64,000 bases of DNA from the NCBI GenBank assembly GCA_013824085.1, contig PNNF01000013.1:1-64000 (forward strand). The letters run 5' to 3'. A program made the position numbers and the translations under genes. Origin of the DNA: Chlorobiaceae bacterium. Its GTDB lineage: Bacteria; Bacteroidota; Ignavibacteria; Ignavibacteriales; Ignavibacteriaceae. Position 1 is the first letter of the stretch. The number at the start of each line of letters is the position of its first letter. Of the stretch, positions 44,901 to 54,340 are shown in pieces. The notes beneath the pieces were generated by a model. It did not search any database. It had not been told where the DNA came from and worked only from the letters and a program-made list of their open reading frames with translations.

Positions 44901-46174
44901 GAAACCTTTTTGTAGCATTACTTTTATTAACATTAACTTCAACCGCAATAAAAGCACAGGAGGTTTTGGATAGAATTATTGCGATAGTTGATAATGAAAT
45001 TATTTTAAATAGTGAATTAAATTTTCAGACCGCGATTTTTGCCCAACAAAGACAACGCAATCCCAATGATCCTAAATTGAGAGAAGAAGTTTTGAAAATG
45101 TTGATGGATGAAAAATTTATTTATGCTCAAGCTCATGTTGATTCAATTGTTGTTTCTGAAGATGAAATCCGCCGACAGCTTGATTATCAAGTCTCAATGC
45201 TAATTCAACAATATGGTTCTCAAGAGAGAGTTCAAGAAGTTTACGGAATGAACTTAGACAAAATTAGAAGAGAATTAAGAGACAATGTTAGAAAAAATAT
45301 TATGGTTCAAAAACTTCAAGAAAAAGAATTTGGACTTGTAGAAGCTTCACGCAAAGAAGTAGAACAATTTTTTTCTGTTTATAGAGATAGCATTGGGTTG
45401 ATTCCAGAGCGAGTTAGAGTTTCTCACATCTTCTTAAAGCCAGAATTAACTTCGACAATCAAAGAGCAATATTTTTTGATTGCAAAAAATTTATTAGACT
45501 CCATAAAAAATGGTGGCGACTTTGCAGCACTCGCTAAGCAATATTCAGAAGATCCTGGAAGTGCGAAAGATGGCGGCGATTTAGGATTTATTAAAAGGGG
45601 AGTGCTTGTTCCGGAATTTGAATCTGTTGCTTACGGCTTGAATGAAGGAGAATTATCTTCTGTTGTTGAAACACAATTTGGTTTTCATATTATTCAACTG
45701 CTTGAAAGAAGAGGCGAATCGATTCGTGCGCGACACATCTTGATAAAAATAAAAGCTGATGACCAAGCTGATCTTCACGCAATAGAAAAACTCGGAGAGC
45801 TTAGAGATAGCGTTGTTCGATTCGGAAAAGATTTTGCGCTTCTCGCAACGAGATATAGTCACGATAAGGAAACCTCTTCACTCGGTGGAAAGTTGGGAAC
45901 ATTTTTCCTAAATCAATTAGATAAAAATCTTCTTGACATTGTGCAAACATTGAAGGAAGGTGAGATTAGTTTTCCGCGAAGATTAAACTTGCCAACTGGT
46001 ACTTACGGTTATCATATTGTCTATCTTGAAAAACGAACTCCTGAGCATTTGCCAAATCTCGATATTGATTATTCCGAAATAAAAAAATTAGCTGATGAGT
46101 ATAAAAAACAAAAATTATATTCTACGTGGATTGAAGAATTGAAAACTAAAATATTTTGGGAAATAAAATTATAA
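44897..46174 (+). CDS. surA: periplasmic chaperone SurA
   Basis: A 425-residue periplasmic isomerase/chaperone (signal VALLLLTLTSTAIKAQ). It begins with the SurA N-domain VLDRIIAIVDNEIILNSEL, then a first parvulin domain VSHIFLKPE with YSEDPGSAKDGGDLGF, and a second with RARHILIKIK and YSHDKETSSLGGKLG. SurA escorts outer-membrane proteins such as LptD to the BAM complex. Gene order: three chaperones in a row on the plus strand, followed by moxR. The ATGA overlap with the preceding gene shows coupling. Confidence 0.92.
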   Translation: MRNLFVALLLLTLTSTAIKAQEVLDRIIAIVDNEIILNSELNFQTAIFAQQRQRNPNDPKLREEVLKMLMDEKFIYAQAHVDSIVVSEDEIRRQLDYQVSMLIQQYGSQERVQEVYGMNLDKIRRELRDNVRKNIMVQKLQEKEFGLVEASRKEVEQFFSVYRDSIGLIPERVRVSHIFLKPELTSTIKEQYFLIAKNLLDSIKNGGDFAALAKQYSEDPGSAKDGGDLGFIKRGVLVPEFESVAYGLNEGELSSVVETQFGFHIIQLLERRGESIRARHILIKIKADDQADLHAIEKLGELRDSVVRFGKDFALLATRYSHDKETSSLGGKLGTFFLNQLDKNLLDIVQTLKEGEISFPRRLNLPTGTYGYHIVYLEKRTPEHLPNLDIDYSEIKKLADEYKKQKLYSTWIEELKTKIFWEIKL

Positions 46175-46194
46175 TTTCAAGATTGGATTGCTGA

Positions 46195-47175
46195 ATGGAT
46201 GATGTTCAATTAGTTGAAAAATTAAAAGACTCTTTTGATAGAATAAAAAAAGAAGTTGCAAAAGTTATTATTGGACAAGATAAAATTGTCGATCAACTTT
46301 TGATTTCTCTTTTCTCAAAAGGGCACTGTATGCTTGTTGGTGTTCCAGGTTTAGCAAAAACTTTGTTAGTAAAAACTATTGCAAGCACTGTCGATTTAAA
46401 TTTCAATCGAATTCAATTTACACCTGACTTGATGCCGAGTGATATTACGGGAACTGAATTGATTGAAGAAGATTCAGTCACCAAAAGAAGAGAGTTCAGA
46501 TTTATAAAAGGTCCGATATTTTCTAATGTTATTTTAGCTGATGAAATAAATCGAACTCCACCGAAAACTCAATCTGCTCTACTCGAAGCAATGCAGGAGT
46601 ATCGCGTAACAATCGCAGGAAATACATATCCATTAGACCAACCATTTTTTGTTCTCGCTACGCAAAATCCAATTGAGCAAGAAGGCACTTATCCATTGCC
46701 CGAAGCACAACTTGACCGTTTTATGTTTAATCTTTGGCTTGACTATCCATCATTCACAGAAGAGGTTGAAATTGTTAAGACTACAACAAGTGATTATAAA
46801 GCTCAAATTGAAAAAGTTATTTCTGCAAAAGAGATAATTCAATTTCAAGAATTGATAAGAAGAGTTCCTGTTGCTGAGAATGTGATACACTATGCAGTGA
46901 AATCAGTAATGAAGACAAGGCCAAATGATGCTACCGCTCCAAAGTTTATTAAAGATTTAGTAAGATGGGGAGCTGGTCCAAGAGCGTCACAAAATTTAAT
47001 TTTAGCAGCAAAATCAAAAGCTGCGTTAGAAGGAAGATTTACTCCAAATATTGATGACGTAAAAACCGCATTAATTCCTGTTCTAAGACATAGAATAATT
47101 ACAAACTTTAACGCCGAAGCTGAAGGAATTACCACAGTTGATATTGTTGAGAGGATTTTGAGAGCGGAGGAGTAA
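46195..47175 (+). CDS. MoxR-family AAA+ ATPase
   Basis: AAA+ ATPase, 326 residues, Walker A GVPGLAKT at 49-56 (full P-loop with a Leu in place of G, as in MoxR), Walker B VILADEINRTPPKTQ and sensor 1 FFVLATQNPIEQEGTYPLPEAQ. MoxR proteins work with von Willebrand A-domain proteins to mature or activate other proteins. No vWA gene follows; the next gene is on the other strand, so the partner may be elsewhere. Confidence 0.9.
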   Translation: MDDVQLVEKLKDSFDRIKKEVAKVIIGQDKIVDQLLISLFSKGHCMLVGVPGLAKTLLVKTIASTVDLNFNRIQFTPDLMPSDITGTELIEEDSVTKRREFRFIKGPIFSNVILADEINRTPPKTQSALLEAMQEYRVTIAGNTYPLDQPFFVLATQNPIEQEGTYPLPEAQLDRFMFNLWLDYPSFTEEVEIVKTTTSDYKAQIEKVISAKEIIQFQELIRRVPVAENVIHYAVKSVMKTRPNDATAPKFIKDLVRWGAGPRASQNLILAAKSKAALEGRFTPNIDDVKTALIPVLRHRIITNFNAEAEGITTVDIVERILRAEE

Positions 47176-47183
47176 GGAGTAAG

Positions 47184-48230
47184 TTATTGGAGTTTGGCGA
47201 TTTTGTAATTCTTGAAAGCTCTATAAGTTTCTTGAGTTGCAGTTTTTAGAACTGTTGCAAGTGGCACGGCTAACAACATCCCAATTACTCCATAAATTTG
47301 ACTTCCCATCACAATCAATAAAATTATTAGCAACGGATGTAAATCAACACACTTTGAAAAAACATACGGCTGAACAATTCCATTATCAAGTGAGTAAACA
47401 ATAGTTAGTAACAAAACTAAAAATGGAAGCGCTGAAAGATCTCCATATTGAATTATAGAAATTATTAATGCTGGAACTCCACCTATTACAGGTCCCAAAT
47501 ATGGAACCAAAGCACCGAAGCCCGCAATAACACCAAGCGCAAATGCATTATCAATTCCAATAAGATGAAATCCGATTCCGCATGCAATACCGACAAATAA
47601 GGCTGCAAGTAACCAACCCCTCACATAACTTCCCAAAGAATCAGTTACTTTTCTAATAACTGAATAAGACATCTCAAAATATTTGTTTGGTAATAAATTG
47701 ATCATTCCCTTTTTTATTCTATCGGCATCTTTTGAGATAAAAAAAGTAGTAAATGGGATTAAGACAAGCAACGCAAAAATTGAAAAAATATTTCCAAGTA
47801 GTGCAGTAATTTTTAGGAGAGTATTCTCAAAAAATAAAGTTACAAACAATTCAAGTTTTTCCGCGACAATTCCAGGAGCTAAGAAAGGGAAGTATTTCAT
47901 TATCTCAAGCTCTAAAGTTGATATCTGTTGTTGAAGAGAAAAATCTTGAAGATAAACTATCAACGAACTTGTTTGCACGAGCACGCTTGGAATAATGTAT
48001 GACAGTCCGAGATAGATTAAAAATCCAAATACTGCGTAAACAATAACAGTGGAAGTAAGTCGATTTAATTTTTGTTTTTCAAGAAATGAAATTAATGGTT
48101 CGAACATTAAACTAATCAGAATTGAAATCGCAAGAATAATAATTAAATCTACGAAAAAATAAAAAATTGATAGAGTTACTAAAATTATTGGGAGTCCAAT
48201 TAATATTTTTTTTGTAGATGTTGTCATCAA
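47184..48230 (-). CDS. AI-2E-family (PerM) transporter
   Basis: A 348-residue membrane protein with eight predicted helices. The hallmark run is FGALVPYLGPVIGGVPALIISII, with LGVIAGFG before it and VGSQIYGVIGMLLAVPLATVLKTA near the end. Family members export AI-2 in some species and Na+/H+ in others; no direct evidence here for either. It overlaps the NfuA-type gene by 4 nt, so they share a transcript. Confidence 0.88.
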   Translation of the reverse strand: MMTTSTKKILIGLPIILVTLSIFYFFVDLIIILAISILISLMFEPLISFLEKQKLNRLTSTVIVYAVFGFLIYLGLSYIIPSVLVQTSSLIVYLQDFSLQQQISTLELEIMKYFPFLAPGIVAEKLELFVTLFFENTLLKITALLGNIFSIFALLVLIPFTTFFISKDADRIKKGMINLLPNKYFEMSYSVIRKVTDSLGSYVRGWLLAALFVGIACGIGFHLIGIDNAFALGVIAGFGALVPYLGPVIGGVPALIISIIQYGDLSALPFLVLLLTIVYSLDNGIVQPYVFSKCVDLHPLLIILLIVMGSQIYGVIGMLLAVPLATVLKTATQETYRAFKNYKIAKLQ

Positions 48231-48454
48231 TTTACTGCTTCAACTCTTCTTATACCTGGAACTTCACGAATCAAAGCACGCTCTACGCCAGCTCTCAAAG
48301 TCATTTGCGACATAGGGCAAGAGCTGCAAGCGCCAATTAATTTTACTTTTACAATTCCATCTTTGGTCACTTCAATTAGTTCGACATCGCCGCCGTCAGC
48401 CTTCAAGTAAGGGCGAACATTTTCAAGTGCTTTTCTAACTCTTTCTTCCATCAA
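48227..48454 (-). CDS. NifU C-terminal-domain Fe-S scaffold protein
   Basis: A 75-residue NfuA/NifU C-terminal domain. The CxxC cluster motif is GACSSCPMSQMTLRAGVE with cysteines 43 and 46, and RPYLKADGGDVELIEV precedes it; the protein would assemble a [4Fe-4S] at a dimer interface and pass it on. It has no other domain. It is 55 bases downstream of the Mrp gene on the same strand, which is the expected partner. Confidence 0.92.
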   Translation of the reverse strand: MMEERVRKALENVRPYLKADGGDVELIEVTKDGIVKVKLIGACSSCPMSQMTLRAGVERALIREVPGIRRVEAVN

Positions 48455-48509
48455 TCAAAAACCTTTTTACTAAAAATAATAAAGAATAATTTAATAATCA
48501 GAATCTAAA

Positions 48510-49379
48510 TTAATCACCATCTCCTAAAATAATTTCTATTTTCGGATTAGATGAAGAATTAATATTTCGAATATTGACTTGTTCTGCCAAATTTTTTGCT
48601 ATCTGAGAAATTATTTTTGCTTCGTTAGAATCGGGCAAATCAAAAACAATTGGAATTCCTTTGTCGCCACCAACTCTAATACGTGGATCGATTGGAATTT
48701 TTCCAAGAAATGGAGTTGAAGTTTCCGATGCTAATTTTTCACCACCACCAGTTCCAAAAATATCATAAACATTTCCTGTATCGGGGGCGATGAAGTAACT
48801 CATATTTTCTACTACTCCAAGCAATGGAACATTAACACGAGTGAACATATTCAATGCTTTCCTTGCATCAGACAAAGAAACTTTTTGTGGCGTTGTAACT
48901 ATAACCGCACCAGTCAAGGGAATTGTTTGACAAAGCGTTAATTGAATATCACCAGTTCCGGGAGGCATATCAAAAATTAAATAATCGAGTTCATCCCAAT
49001 CAACATCTGTTACAAATTGTTTTAAAGCACCGCTCGCCATTGGTCCCCGCCAAATTACTGGAGCAGTATTGTCAACCAAAAATCCGATTGACATAATTTT
49101 TATTCCAAAATTTTCGAGTGGAAGCATCTTCATTGTTTCCGCCGATTTATAAATTTTTGGACGTTCATTTATTCCAAGCATAAGTGGAATGCTCGGACCA
49201 TAAATATCTGCGTCAAGAAGTCCGACTGATGCACCTGCTTTTGCGAGAGCAACAGCAAGGTTTACAGCAACTGTACTTTTCCCGACACCACCTTTACCGC
49301 TTGCAATTGCGATCGTATTTTTTACTTTTGGTAGAAGTTCATTTTTTGTAGAGTTTGAACCAATAGTATTTGAGTTCAT
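48510..49379 (-). CDS. Mrp/ApbC-type P-loop ATPase, iron-sulfur carrier
   Basis: P-loop ATPase of the Mrp/NBP35 family, 289 residues. Deviant Walker A GKGGVGKST at 28-36, ADIYGPSIPLMLG, and FDMPPGTGDIQLTL. The family carries a [4Fe-4S] between subunits through a CxxC; I see no CxxC here (the region after VVENMSYF reads IAPDTGNVYDIFG). The N-terminal DUF59 domain found in many bacterial Mrp is also missing. It neighbours the NfuA-type scaffold, so a role in cluster delivery remains likely. Confidence 0.85.
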   Translation of the reverse strand: MNSNTIGSNSTKNELLPKVKNTIAIASGKGGVGKSTVAVNLAVALAKAGASVGLLDADIYGPSIPLMLGINERPKIYKSAETMKMLPLENFGIKIMSIGFLVDNTAPVIWRGPMASGALKQFVTDVDWDELDYLIFDMPPGTGDIQLTLCQTIPLTGAVIVTTPQKVSLSDARKALNMFTRVNVPLLGVVENMSYFIAPDTGNVYDIFGTGGGEKLASETSTPFLGKIPIDPRIRVGGDKGIPIVFDLPDSNEAKIISQIAKNLAEQVNIRNINSSSNPKIEIILGDGD

Positions 49380-49658
49380 ATTTATTTTAATCTTTCCAAT
49401 ATTTGAATTTTCAATTTTAATTGCTTCATTGCAATCGTATTAAATTTTTCTCGAACGGAATTTCAAGAGTTTAAAAGCGATTCCTAAATTATTGTTAGAG
49501 TCGTTCTACTCAATGTTTTCAACCATTCCAATAGGTACAATATTTTTTCGTTTAGAATTAACTAATTTTCTTGAAGTGTTTAAAATACTATCTCTCCTTA
49601 TCACTTACAATTTTTTTTTGAATACAAATAGTGAGAGAAGAGTCTTTAGAAACACAAC

Positions 49659-51788
49659 TTATTTTTTTAGATATTTTGTTCCATTTTTTTGTGTATGTGT
49701 CATGAACCAACTTTGTGAATTAAATGCTTTCTCTTTTCCATTCGGTTTCAAGCATTCATACATTCCATCAGATTTTAACACTCTTGATTTAACATTATCT
49801 TTTAAGTAAGTCTTCAATGTTGAATTGATTATATAATTTTTCAATTCAGGATTTTCAATAGGGAAAGCAATTTCAACTCTGCGGTCTAAATTTCTTTGCA
49901 TCCAATCTGCGCTACTTAAATAGACATCTTCTAATCCATCATTATAAAAATAAAAAATTCTACTGTGCTCTAAATATCTACCGACGACACTTTTTACTTT
50001 TATATTTTCGCTCAATTTTTTTACGCCCGGTACAAGACAACAAACGCCGCGCACAAGTAAATCAATAGTAACACCTGCGTTCGATGCTTCATACAAAGCT
50101 GCAATTAAAAGCGGATCTGTTAATGAATTAGTTTTAATAATTATTCTTGCTTCTTTTCCGAGTTTAATATTTTCAATTTCTCTAAAAATAAATTCAACTA
50201 ATTTACTCCTCAAATTAATTGGAGCAACAATCAATTTATTAAATTCTGTTTGCTTAGAATAACCTGTTAAGTAATTAAAAATATCAGTCACGTCTGAACA
50301 AATTTCCTCATCAGTTGTGAAGAATCCAAAGTCAGTATAAACTTTTGCGGTGGTAGCGTTATAATTTCCTGTCGCAAGGTGAACATATTTTTTTATTCGA
50401 TTCGATTCTCTTCTTACGACAAGCGTCATTTTAGCGTGTGTCTTCAAGCCCACAAGTCCATAGACAACGTGAGCGCCAACTTTTTCAAGTTCTCTTGCCC
50501 AAAAAATATTATTCTCCTCATCGAATCTTGCCTTCAATTCAACAAGAACTGCAACTTGTTTTCCTCTTTCAGCCGCTTCAATCAAGGCACGAATAATTGG
50601 GGACTTTGAGCCCACTCTATAAAGTGTTTGCTTAATAGCCATCACTTCAGGATCAGCAGCAGCTTTCTTGATGAATTCAACTACTGGATTGAATGAGTGA
50701 AATGGATGATGAAGTAAAATATCTTTCTTTTTAAGTGTGGTAAAAATATCTTCATCTTCTTCAAATATTTTTGGAGTTACGGGATGATAAGGTTTTTCTT
50801 TAAGATTATGTAGAGGCAAATCGTACAACATCATCACGTCTGATAATCCTAAAGGACCATCGATGATATGAATATCGTGCATTGTGATTTCAAGATTTTC
50901 AATCAACGTTTGAAGAATATATGTCGGCATAGATTTTTCAACTTCCAATCGCACAACATTTCCGAAACGTCTTTGTCGAATATTCTCTTCAATTGACAAG
51001 AGCAGATCATCGGCTTCATCTTCTTGAAGTTCAATATCAGTATCTCTGGTAATTCTAAATCGATGCGCTTCGACAACTTCCATTTTTGGAAAAAGTTGTT
51101 GTAGATTAGCTCTGATTAAATCTCCCAACCAAACGAATTTAGTTGTGCTCCCATTTTCTCCCGAACTTTGGTTCTTTGTTTTAGGAATAATTTTATCTAT
51201 CTGAACTAATCTTGGAAGAATATTTGGGACTTTGACGCGTGCAAAATGTTCTTCTCCATTTGGACTTCGTACAACTACAGCAAGACTCAAACTAAGATTA
51301 GAGATATATGGGAATGGTCTGCCCGGATCAAAAGCGAGTGGAGTTAGTATTGGATAAATTTCTTTTTTGAAATAGATATTTAGCGCATCTTTTTCTTCGT
51401 CTGAAAGTAGATCGATAGAGTCATAAATTTGAACTCCATTCTCTAACAATTGTGGAACAATTTGATTTTTCCAAAGCGCGACTAATTCTTTTATCATTGG
51501 CTTTAGAGCTTTTTCTAATTTTTGGAGTTGCTCTGCAGGAGTTAAGCCATCTATTGAAGGTTCAGAAATATTTACTGAGATTTGTTCTTTAATTCCAGAA
51601 ACTCGAATCATATAAAACTCATCGAGATTAGAAGAAAAAATCGAAACAAATTTTATTTTTTCGAGCAAAGGTAGATCTGCGTTTAATGCTTCTTCAAGGA
51701 CTCGTTTATTAAACTCAACCCAGCTTAAATCCCGACTAATAAAATTGTCAGGGTTGTCATATTTAGCTAATAGTTCTTTGTATTTCAT
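49659..51788 (-). CDS. ppk1: polyphosphate kinase 1
   Basis: Makes polyphosphate from ATP, 709 residues. N-terminal domain NFISRDLSWVEFNKRVLEEA, head domain, then two C-terminal phospholipase-D-like domains. Motifs: FHSFNPVVEFIKKAAADPEV, ARFDEENNIFWARELEKVGA, HLATGNYNATTAKVYTDFGFFT with the phosphorylated His near residue 440, and GRYLEHSRIFYFYN with the second His. All are intact. The 279 bases between it and the mrp gene hold no gene I can support. Confidence 0.95.
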   Translation of the reverse strand: MKYKELLAKYDNPDNFISRDLSWVEFNKRVLEEALNADLPLLEKIKFVSIFSSNLDEFYMIRVSGIKEQISVNISEPSIDGLTPAEQLQKLEKALKPMIKELVALWKNQIVPQLLENGVQIYDSIDLLSDEEKDALNIYFKKEIYPILTPLAFDPGRPFPYISNLSLSLAVVVRSPNGEEHFARVKVPNILPRLVQIDKIIPKTKNQSSGENGSTTKFVWLGDLIRANLQQLFPKMEVVEAHRFRITRDTDIELQEDEADDLLLSIEENIRQRRFGNVVRLEVEKSMPTYILQTLIENLEITMHDIHIIDGPLGLSDVMMLYDLPLHNLKEKPYHPVTPKIFEEDEDIFTTLKKKDILLHHPFHSFNPVVEFIKKAAADPEVMAIKQTLYRVGSKSPIIRALIEAAERGKQVAVLVELKARFDEENNIFWARELEKVGAHVVYGLVGLKTHAKMTLVVRRESNRIKKYVHLATGNYNATTAKVYTDFGFFTTDEEICSDVTDIFNYLTGYSKQTEFNKLIVAPINLRSKLVEFIFREIENIKLGKEARIIIKTNSLTDPLLIAALYEASNAGVTIDLLVRGVCCLVPGVKKLSENIKVKSVVGRYLEHSRIFYFYNDGLEDVYLSSADWMQRNLDRRVEIAFPIENPELKNYIINSTLKTYLKDNVKSRVLKSDGMYECLKPNGKEKAFNSQSWFMTHTQKNGTKYLKK

Positions 51789-52035
51789 TCTAAGTTTAAG
51801 AAAATATATTCACAAATATAAACGAAAATAAATGAGAAAAAGTAGCAATAAAAAGGGATTGTGCTTGGGGGAATTTGAAAAAAAAGTTTTAGAGAAGATA
51901 ATTGCGAGTAACAGAAAAATATTATCTCTGCCACTTTACATAATTAAATGAATTTTTTAGAAATCTTTTATAAATGTTGGCAGTTGAACTGGTTCATTAA
52001 ATTTTAGTTGTCGGTTTGTTTCTCATTTTTAAAAG

Positions 52036-52438
52036 TTTTTCGAGTTTACATTTTCTGTATAGAAACTCCTTTTAGTTTCGGTGTCAAGGTAGATAATGGC
52101 TCGCAGGTGTGTCCAGCTTAATTCTCTATCAGTGAGTAGAGAATTTCTTGATTGGGAAAAGTCTCCGCGATGCGGAGACAATGTCTCAGTTGTTGAACAC
52201 TCCAACCTTTTCCATATTCTTCAGTAAGTTCCCTTGCCAGCAAGTCCACTATTTGCTTACCAAATTCCGCTCTTTGCTCCTTTAATACTTATGTATAGAG
52301 CTTACGACCTATTGCCCAATACAATTGGGTTATTTGGGCATTGACGCTTACCGCAAACAGTTGCTTGCTTTGCTCAATGATCTGTTTGATTTCTACAACT
52401 AATTCCTTACCTGTTATCAAAAATTCTTTTTTACTCAT
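52036..52438 (-). pseudogene. DUF1016/YhcG-type nuclease, N-terminal domain, decayed
   Basis: Reading the minus strand from an ATG at 52438 gives MSKKEFLITGKELVVEIKQ-like residues followed by QLYWAIGRKLYT, then an in-frame TAA, then VLKEQRAEFGKQIVDLLARE and GWSVQQLRHCLRIAETFPN. After a frameshift the pattern resumes as LSWTHLRAIIYLDTETKRSFY. This is the DUF1016 N-terminal domain order (LYWxIG, LxxEF-GKGFS-x-LRxM, FP, LSW-H). At least one stop and one frameshift disable it and the PD-(D/E)XK nuclease domain is missing. Such genes travel with restriction or mobile elements. A perfect GTCTCCGC-GAT-GCGGAGAC palindrome lies at 52161-52179 within it. Confidence 0.7.
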
Positions 52439-52568
52439 TTACTTTTTCCATCAGCTTAGAGATTGTACGTCAAATATTTTTTTTATTCAATAGAAAACTT
52501 ATCTGAATTTTTTCTGATTTTCAAAATTTTTTTGTTTTGATTGGTTGGGAAAGTTGTTCAGGTCTTGA

Positions 52569-52634
52569 CTAATATCTATCAGTTTCGATATTAATTATTA
52601 CATCAAAAACTTTGGGTTCGGTTTTCATGATTTC
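52569..52634 (-). pseudogene. 3' fragment of a second CDF metal exporter gene
   Basis: The last 22 codons (with TAG) read EIMKTEPKVFDVIINIETDRY, nearly equal to the end of the intact exporter at 800 (EIMKTEPKVFDVIIHIEPDIY). The DNA matches exactly over 36 bases (824-859 against 52593-52628). No upstream part of the gene is present, so the gene is a stump left by a deletion or by recombination. Confidence 0.75.
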
Positions 52635-52688
52635 AAGTACTTAATTCAAAAGTAAATTTTCATTACCCACTTTATTTTATTCTTCTTT

Positions 52689-52716
52689 TTGATTAATAAA
52701 AAACATTGTAACTTTG
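52689..52716 (+). promoter_or_regulatory. possible promoter of abgT
   Basis: TAACTTTG at 52709-52716 fits the TAnnTTTG -7 box, and TTG at 52689-52691 lies 17 bases upstream. Just after it is a hairpin at 52725-52747. An imperfect palindrome attgtaac-tttg-gtaacaat covers the -7 box (52704-52723) and could be an operator. The box position gives a start near 52722. Confidence 0.4.
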
Positions 52717-52724
52717 GTAACAAT

Positions 52725-52756
52725 CTCAACATTTTTTTAATGTTGAGTTTTTTTTT
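52725..52756 (+). terminator. hairpin with T-run in the abgT leader
   Basis: CTCAACATT (52725-52733) pairs perfectly with AATGTTGAG (52739-52747) and is followed by nine T residues, a terminator by form. It points into the AbgT gene 24 bases later and has no gene upstream on this strand. It is either the terminator of lost upstream DNA or an attenuator in the abgT leader. Confidence 0.7.
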
Positions 52757-52780
52757 GTTTCTTTACTAAAGTGAGAATTT

Positions 52781-54310
52781 ATGACACAAATTGAAAAGAA
52801 AAAAGGTTTTATTAACAACTTTTTATACGGGGTTGAAAAGGTTGGAAATCTATTACCGCATCCAGTCGCACTCTTCGCATTAGCAGGATTTATTGTAATT
52901 ATTTTATCAGCAATAGTAAGTTTCACAGGCGTTTCTGTAAGCCATCCAACTACTGCAGAAAAAATTTATCCAATAAATTTACTTTCTATAGAAGGCTTAC
53001 ATAGAATATTAACAAATCTTGTTACTAATTTCACCAACTTCGCACCGCTTGGTACAGTGCTCGTAGCAATGCTCGGAATTGGCGTGCTTGAAGGTAGCGG
53101 GTTGATGAGCACTTCACTCAGATTAGTCGTATTGAAAACACCAAAAAAATTAGTAACATTTGTTGTTGTATTTGCAGGTGTTATGTCAAATATGGCGAGT
53201 GAAATTGGTTATGTTTTGTTAGTTCCTCTTGCAGCAATGATCTTTCAAGCTGCTGGTCGAAATCCAATTGCGGGCTTTGCTGCCGCATTTGCTGGAGTAT
53301 CAGGTGGCTACAGTGCAAATTTGTTATTAGGAACAATCGATCCGCTCCTTGCTGGACTTACTCAGGAAGCTGCACGAATTATTGATCCCGCTTACACTGT
53401 AAACGCCGCAGCGAATTGGTATTTTATGATTGCTTCAACTTTTTTAATAAGTGGAATTGGAACATTAGTCACTGAAAAAATAATTGTTCCAAGATTAGGT
53501 GAATACACTGGCGATGAGAAAGCCGGACCAATTCAAAATGTTTCACCTGATGAGCGGAAAGGTTTAATCTACGCAATCATAGCTGGTTCAGCTTTTACTC
53601 TTATTATTCTTGCTGGTATTATTCCAAGTCAAGGATTTTTAAGAAACCCAGTAACTTTTGAATTACTCTATTCACCCTTTATGTCCTCCATTGTTGCATT
53701 TATTTTTATTGGTGGAACGCTAACCGGAATTGCTTATGGATTTGGTGCAAAAACTTTTAAGAATGAGAGCGATATTATTAAGAGTATGTCAAAGTCGCTT
53801 GAAACTTTAGCAGGATATTTAGTCTTAGTTTTCTTTGCAGCACAATTCGTTGCTTATTTTAATTGGTCGAATATGGGACTTATCTTGGCTGTAAGTGGTG
53901 CAGATTTTCTAAAGTCACTCAGTCTTGGAAACATTCCATTATTCGTTTCATTCATACTGGTAGCAGCATTTATTAATTTAATTATTGCGTCCGCTTCTGC
54001 TAAGTGGGCGTTGATGGCGCCAATATTTGTTCCGATGTTTATGTTGCTTGGATATTCGCCTGAGTTGACTCAAGCAACCTATCGTATTGGTGATTCAATC
54101 ACAAATATTATTTCTCCTATGATGGCTTATTTCCCATTGTTGATTGTGCTCTTACAAAAGTATGATAAGAAAGCAGGAATTGGAACTCTCGTAGCTACAA
54201 TGTTACCTTATACAATTTCTTTCTTTATAGGTTGGACTATTTTATTAATAATATGGTTCTTACTTGGTATTCCAGTAGGTCCAGGGGCAGGTTTATTTTA
54301 TCAACCTTAA
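52781..54310 (+). CDS. AbgT-family transporter
   Basis: A 509-residue membrane protein with many helices. The opening [20 protein letters not shown], then [61 protein letters not shown], and [17 protein letters not shown] are the AbgT signature runs. Family members take up p-aminobenzoyl-glutamate (a folate breakdown product) or export sulfonamides. No AbgA/AbgB amidohydrolase gene is close, so the direction of transport and the substrate are open. A possible promoter and hairpin lie in the leader; a terminator follows. Confidence 0.9.
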   Translation: MTQIEKKKGFINNFLYGVEKVGNLLPHPVALFALAGFIVIILSAIVSFTGVSVSHPTTAEKIYPINLLSIEGLHRILTNLVTNFTNFAPLGTVLVAMLGIGVLEGSGLMSTSLRLVVLKTPKKLVTFVVVFAGVMSNMASEIGYVLLVPLAAMIFQAAGRNPIAGFAAAFAGVSGGYSANLLLGTIDPLLAGLTQEAARIIDPAYTVNAAANWYFMIASTFLISGIGTLVTEKIIVPRLGEYTGDEKAGPIQNVSPDERKGLIYAIIAGSAFTLIILAGIIPSQGFLRNPVTFELLYSPFMSSIVAFIFIGGTLTGIAYGFGAKTFKNESDIIKSMSKSLETLAGYLVLVFFAAQFVAYFNWSNMGLILAVSGADFLKSLSLGNIPLFVSFILVAAFINLIIASASAKWALMAPIFVPMFMLLGYSPELTQATYRIGDSITNIISPMMAYFPLLIVLLQKYDKKAGIGTLVATMLPYTISFFIGWTILLIIWFLLGIPVGPGAGLFYQP

Positions 54311-54340
54311 GATGATAGAAATATTTTAGTGATTTGATTT

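Larger units (their letters stand above)
51789..52780. other. gene-free decayed region
   Basis: 992 bases without an intact gene. The middle holds a dead DUF1016-type nuclease gene; the right part holds the last ~22 codons of a CDF transporter; the far right has the AbgT promoter and a hairpin. The left 240 bases contain nothing I can name. The pattern is that of a disrupted accessory insertion. Confidence 0.75.

Noticed and set aside
49492-49809. 105-codon plus-strand frame
   Set aside because: Most of it is antisense to the ppk1 end and the rest is AT-rich spacer; no ribosome site or family motif.
52161-52179. GTCTCCGC-GAT-GCGGAGAC palindrome as an operator
   Set aside because: It lies within the decayed DUF1016 coding sequence, where it encodes the LRIAET segment, and there is no gene start beside it.
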